DNA of 64,000 bases, from positions 748,501 through 812,500 of the forward strand of contig NZ_MDGR01000007.1 of the NCBI RefSeq assembly GCF_002742335.1, given 5' to 3'. The notes below the pieces were generated by a model. The model saw nothing but the letters and a program-made list of their open reading frames with translations. It was not told where the DNA came from and made no database searches. Below, in pieces: positions 61,817-64,000 of this stretch. The translations under genes were made by a program, and so were the position numbers. Every line of letters begins with the position of its first letter. Position 1 is the stretch's first letter. The DNA is from Reichenbachiella sp. 5M10. GTDB taxonomy: Bacteria; Bacteroidota; Bacteroidia; Cytophagales; Cyclobacteriaceae.

Positions 61817-61870
61817 GTTATGCGTGCATAACAATATCAAATATATATGAAATTTATTATGCGTGCATAC
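61817..61870 (-). promoter_or_regulatory. Two-copy operator-like repeat before the acyl-CoA dehydrogenase
   Basis: TTATGCGTGCATA occurs at 61818-61830 and 61857-61869, 39 bp apart. The first copy extends to a perfect inverted repeat GTTATGC-GT-GCATAAC (61817-61832). Both lie within 100 bp of the start codon. A TetR- or MarR-type fatty-acid regulator is the natural candidate. The rest of 61780-62181 shows only the palindrome at 62146. Confidence 0.55.
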
Positions 61871-62145
61871 TAAGTTGAGAAAATTATTTGTGAAAGGAAT
61901 CACTCAGATGAGAAAAGAAATGGGGGGTATCTTGCTCAATAGCAGGTGTTTCGTCGGGAGATAATATACGCTATTCATCATCGGAAGGGCAGGTAGCATA
62001 TGTGACCAAACCTTCTGACCTGGATAGAGTATAACGATAAGGAGTGATACCTGTATTGCCACTGGTGGAAAAGTGGTTTGACCTAGTGTCCAAATGCGAT
62101 ATCATTGCGACCTGCACGATGAGAGAGACGAACAACAATCCCTAT

Positions 62146-62159
62146 GGTCTGTACAGACC
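62146..62159 (+). promoter_or_regulatory. 14-bp palindrome before the MFS gene
   Basis: GGTCTGTACAGACC is a perfect palindrome 22 bp before the MFS start codon. It could be an operator for a repressor encoded elsewhere. Confidence 0.4.
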
Positions 62160-62181
62160 GATTTGAACCCGTCGAATAAGA

Positions 62182-63396
62182 ATGAGAAGTTGGAAAATAC
62201 CTAAGGAGTCATTCCTGATTACGATTTTGTTGGCCAGTCTGGTGACACTATCGCCGTTTGCTATAGATACTTACCTAGCCGCTATGCCGATGATGGCAGA
62301 GGTGTTTGGCGTGCATCTCAGCGTCATTGAGCTTACGATTACGTTGTATTTTCTAGGGTTTGCCATCGGGAACTTTATAGGAGGGCCGCTGTCTGATTCG
62401 TTTGGGCGCAAGACCGTGGCTCTGCTAGGAATAGGGCTGTATGGGCTTTCGTCTTTGTTGATCTCTGTCAGTACTTCGATTGAGGTGATCTTGGTGCTGC
62501 GGGTCTTGCAGGCATTTGGTGGAGGTTTTGCCACGGTCACCTCCAATGTCTTCATCAGTGACTGGTACGAAGGCAAGCATGTCGCTCGGTTGGTGACCAT
62601 CACCAGTATGATGATGATGCTTGCACCGTTGATTGCTCCTGTGTTAGGCGCTGTTTTGATCAGTCATTTTGGTTGGGAGTCGGTCTTTTACTTTCTGTTT
62701 GGTTTTTCATGTGTGCTGTTTCTGGTCTTCTCGGTTTTTGTATCCGAATCTAGGGATCAAGCCTTGATCACGCGGAGACTCACGACACGGCAGTTGTTTG
62801 ACAAGTACAAGACCTTCTTTGAAGACCGCCAATCGATTATATTCTTGTTCTCGATTAGCCTGTCCATGTCTGGAATGTATGTTTTCATCACCAGTGCATC
62901 CTTTATCTATTTGGATTTCTTCGCGGTTGATCCGTATTACTTTCCGTATTTGTTTGCCGCCAACATCATTTTGAATGTCATGTTGTCCTTCGTCAATACG
63001 CAGTTGCTCAAATACTATCGTCCGAGATACATTCTGCGTGCGGGGATGCTGTTGCAGTTGGTGGCGGGCGTGATTCTATTCGTGTCTGTCCGCCTGGACG
63101 AACCTTCGTTTTGGGGAGTGTTCGGAGGTGTCGTGCTCTTTATCGGTAGTCTGGGGTTGGTGTTTGGCAATGGCACAGCGGTCATCTTGAATCACAACCC
63201 CAAGGTGAGTTCATCTGCCAATGCTGCGATAGGGATTTCTAGGTTTGTTTTGGGGTTTCTGGTAGGTAGTGTTATCGCACTGTTCCACGCCGATGACTTG
63301 GTGCCAGTCGGTACGGCGATGTTTCTCTGTACCCTTGCGGGGAATGTGATGTACAACATCGGGATGCGCTACAAAGGGCACAGGGCAGTCAGCTGA
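62182..63396 (+). CDS. Bcr/CflA-family MFS drug exporter
   Basis: This 404-residue 12-TM major facilitator transporter has the Bcr/CflA signature in TM1 (LSPFAIDTYLAAMPMMAEVFGV), the loop 2-3 motif GPLSDSFGRKTVALLG and the antiporter region VLRVLQAFGGGFATVTSN. It exports drugs or small metabolites by proton antiport. It is divergent from the acyl-CoA dehydrogenase gene with a 402-bp gap, and a palindrome lies just upstream. Confidence 0.92.
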   Translation: MRSWKIPKESFLITILLASLVTLSPFAIDTYLAAMPMMAEVFGVHLSVIELTITLYFLGFAIGNFIGGPLSDSFGRKTVALLGIGLYGLSSLLISVSTSIEVILVLRVLQAFGGGFATVTSNVFISDWYEGKHVARLVTITSMMMMLAPLIAPVLGAVLISHFGWESVFYFLFGFSCVLFLVFSVFVSESRDQALITRRLTTRQLFDKYKTFFEDRQSIIFLFSISLSMSGMYVFITSASFIYLDFFAVDPYYFPYLFAANIILNVMLSFVNTQLLKYYRPRYILRAGMLLQLVAGVILFVSVRLDEPSFWGVFGGVVLFIGSLGLVFGNGTAVILNHNPKVSSSANAAIGISRFVLGFLVGSVIALFHADDLVPVGTAMFLCTLAGNVMYNIGMRYKGHRAVS

Positions 63397-63611
63397 TGCT
63401 GGGTGTCATAGATCAGCGGTCTACTAGATAAGTGGCAGAGGCCAGTCTCTGTGTTTGGTCCTGTGCTCAGGAGGTAAAATGTATGAAACACGATTCCGGT
63501 TCATTCAGTTTCTTTCACAGTTCATTCTCAAAATCCTACAACTCACCCATTTCCATTATGTAATCATTGCCTGTCATTCGATGTTTGAGCTATCAAAATC
63601 AAACAAACCGA

Positions 63612-64000
63612 ATGAAAAATTCAATTCTAACCGCACTATTTAATCTACTCTGTATTCCCATCCTTTTGGGACAGATCACGGGACAGGTACATGACACGGA
63701 TGGCGAGCCATTGCCGGGCGTGAGTGTCTACATCATGGGGAGCTATGATGGCACTACCACGGATATAGAGGGCCGGTTCTCGTTTCGCACACATGAGGTA
63801 GGCGAGCAGACTTTGGTCGCTAGTTTCATCGGGTACAAGACCCACGAGGAGGTACTGACGATGGGCGAGTCACATCGCTTAGACATTCGTCTCAAAGAGG
63901 AAGTCAACCGCCTCTCAGGTGTCACCATCACGGCAGGGAGTTTTGAGGCGAGTGATGAGCAAAAGGCTACCGTACTCAAACCGCTGGATATTGCGATGAC
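63612..64000 (+). CDS. TonB-dependent receptor, N-terminal part (cut by window end)
   Basis: The frame starts MKNSILTALFNLLCIPILLG (signal peptide) and stays open to the window end (129 codons). The mature part begins QITGQVHDTDGEPLPGVSVYIMGSYDGTTTDIEGRF, the carboxypeptidase-regulatory-like beta domain that precedes Bacteroidota TonB receptors. RLSGVTITAGSFEASDEQKAT leads into the plug. It is an outer-membrane importer; substrate unknown. The 215 bp upstream hold no other gene. Confidence 0.88.
   Translation, partial: MKNSILTALFNLLCIPILLGQITGQVHDTDGEPLPGVSVYIMGSYDGTTTDIEGRFSFRTHEVGEQTLVASFIGYKTHEEVLTMGESHRLDIRLKEEVNRLSGVTITAGSFEASDEQKATVLKPLDIAM

Overview
The window looks like chromosomal DNA of a Bacteroidota member, probably of the Cytophagales type. 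Pointers are a SusC/TonB-type receptor with a carboxypeptidase-like N-terminal domain, long-form purL, a Bacteroidota-style pth-rplY-prs cluster, a DUF2795 protein, a DUF4369-like TlpA lipoprotein, and TAnnTTTG-type -7 promoter boxes. No plasmid or phage backbone is visible.

Left part (1-39782) is mostly ordinary chromosome. It starts with two degenerate minus-strand gene remnants (one from an ABC-F ATPase). Then come a sterol-desaturase-like hydroxylase, an Ada-type repair methyltransferase with an ICL/PEPM enzyme, a MarR-controlled RND efflux operon (marR-mfp-rnd-tolC, minus strand), a PBP4-like carboxypeptidase, a P1-nuclease-like enzyme, ettA, a DUF349 protein, ispD, queA, pth, rplY, prs, tRNA-Gln, purL and an alpha/beta hydrolase. 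A second RND operon under a TetR regulator follows (plus strand), then a TlpA-like lipoprotein, proline dehydrogenase, an NhaC antiporter, a DEDDy exonuclease and an AddB-like nuclease.

Middle part (39783-59573) is the notable region: about 20 kb of visibly AT-richer DNA, all genes on the plus strand, organised as integron gene cassettes. Each unit is one or two short genes (often without a recognisable family) followed by a folded 60-230 bp attC-like site bounded by RYYYAAC and GTTRRRY boxes. In most units the first 9-10 nt of the cassette are the exact reverse complement of its last 9-10 nt, the signature of cassettes that once circularised. Two arrays are present (A: 40067 to about 48042; B: 49343 to 59573). 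Each is preceded by a near-identical leader of about 280 bp that ends exactly at the first cassette boundary and looks like an attI/Pc platform. No integrase gene is in the window, so this is a CALIN-like array with a duplicated leader. Cargo includes a HEPN-like protein, a GHKL ATPase, a DUF4365 nuclease-like protein, AraC and Crp regulators, PEBP and SDR enzymes, a GNAT acetyltransferase, a frameshifted zeta toxin with its intact small partner, and a 5'-truncated MazF.

Right part (59574-64000) returns to ordinary chromosome: a roughly 600-residue acyl-CoA dehydrogenase with two copies of an upstream operator-like repeat, a Bcr/CflA-type MFS exporter with a 14-bp palindrome before it, and the start of a TonB-dependent receptor cut by the window edge.

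All calls are from reading the sequence; no database search was run. Start codons were moved inward where lipoprotein signals, family N-termini, a tRNA or an attC site showed the longest frame to be wrong.
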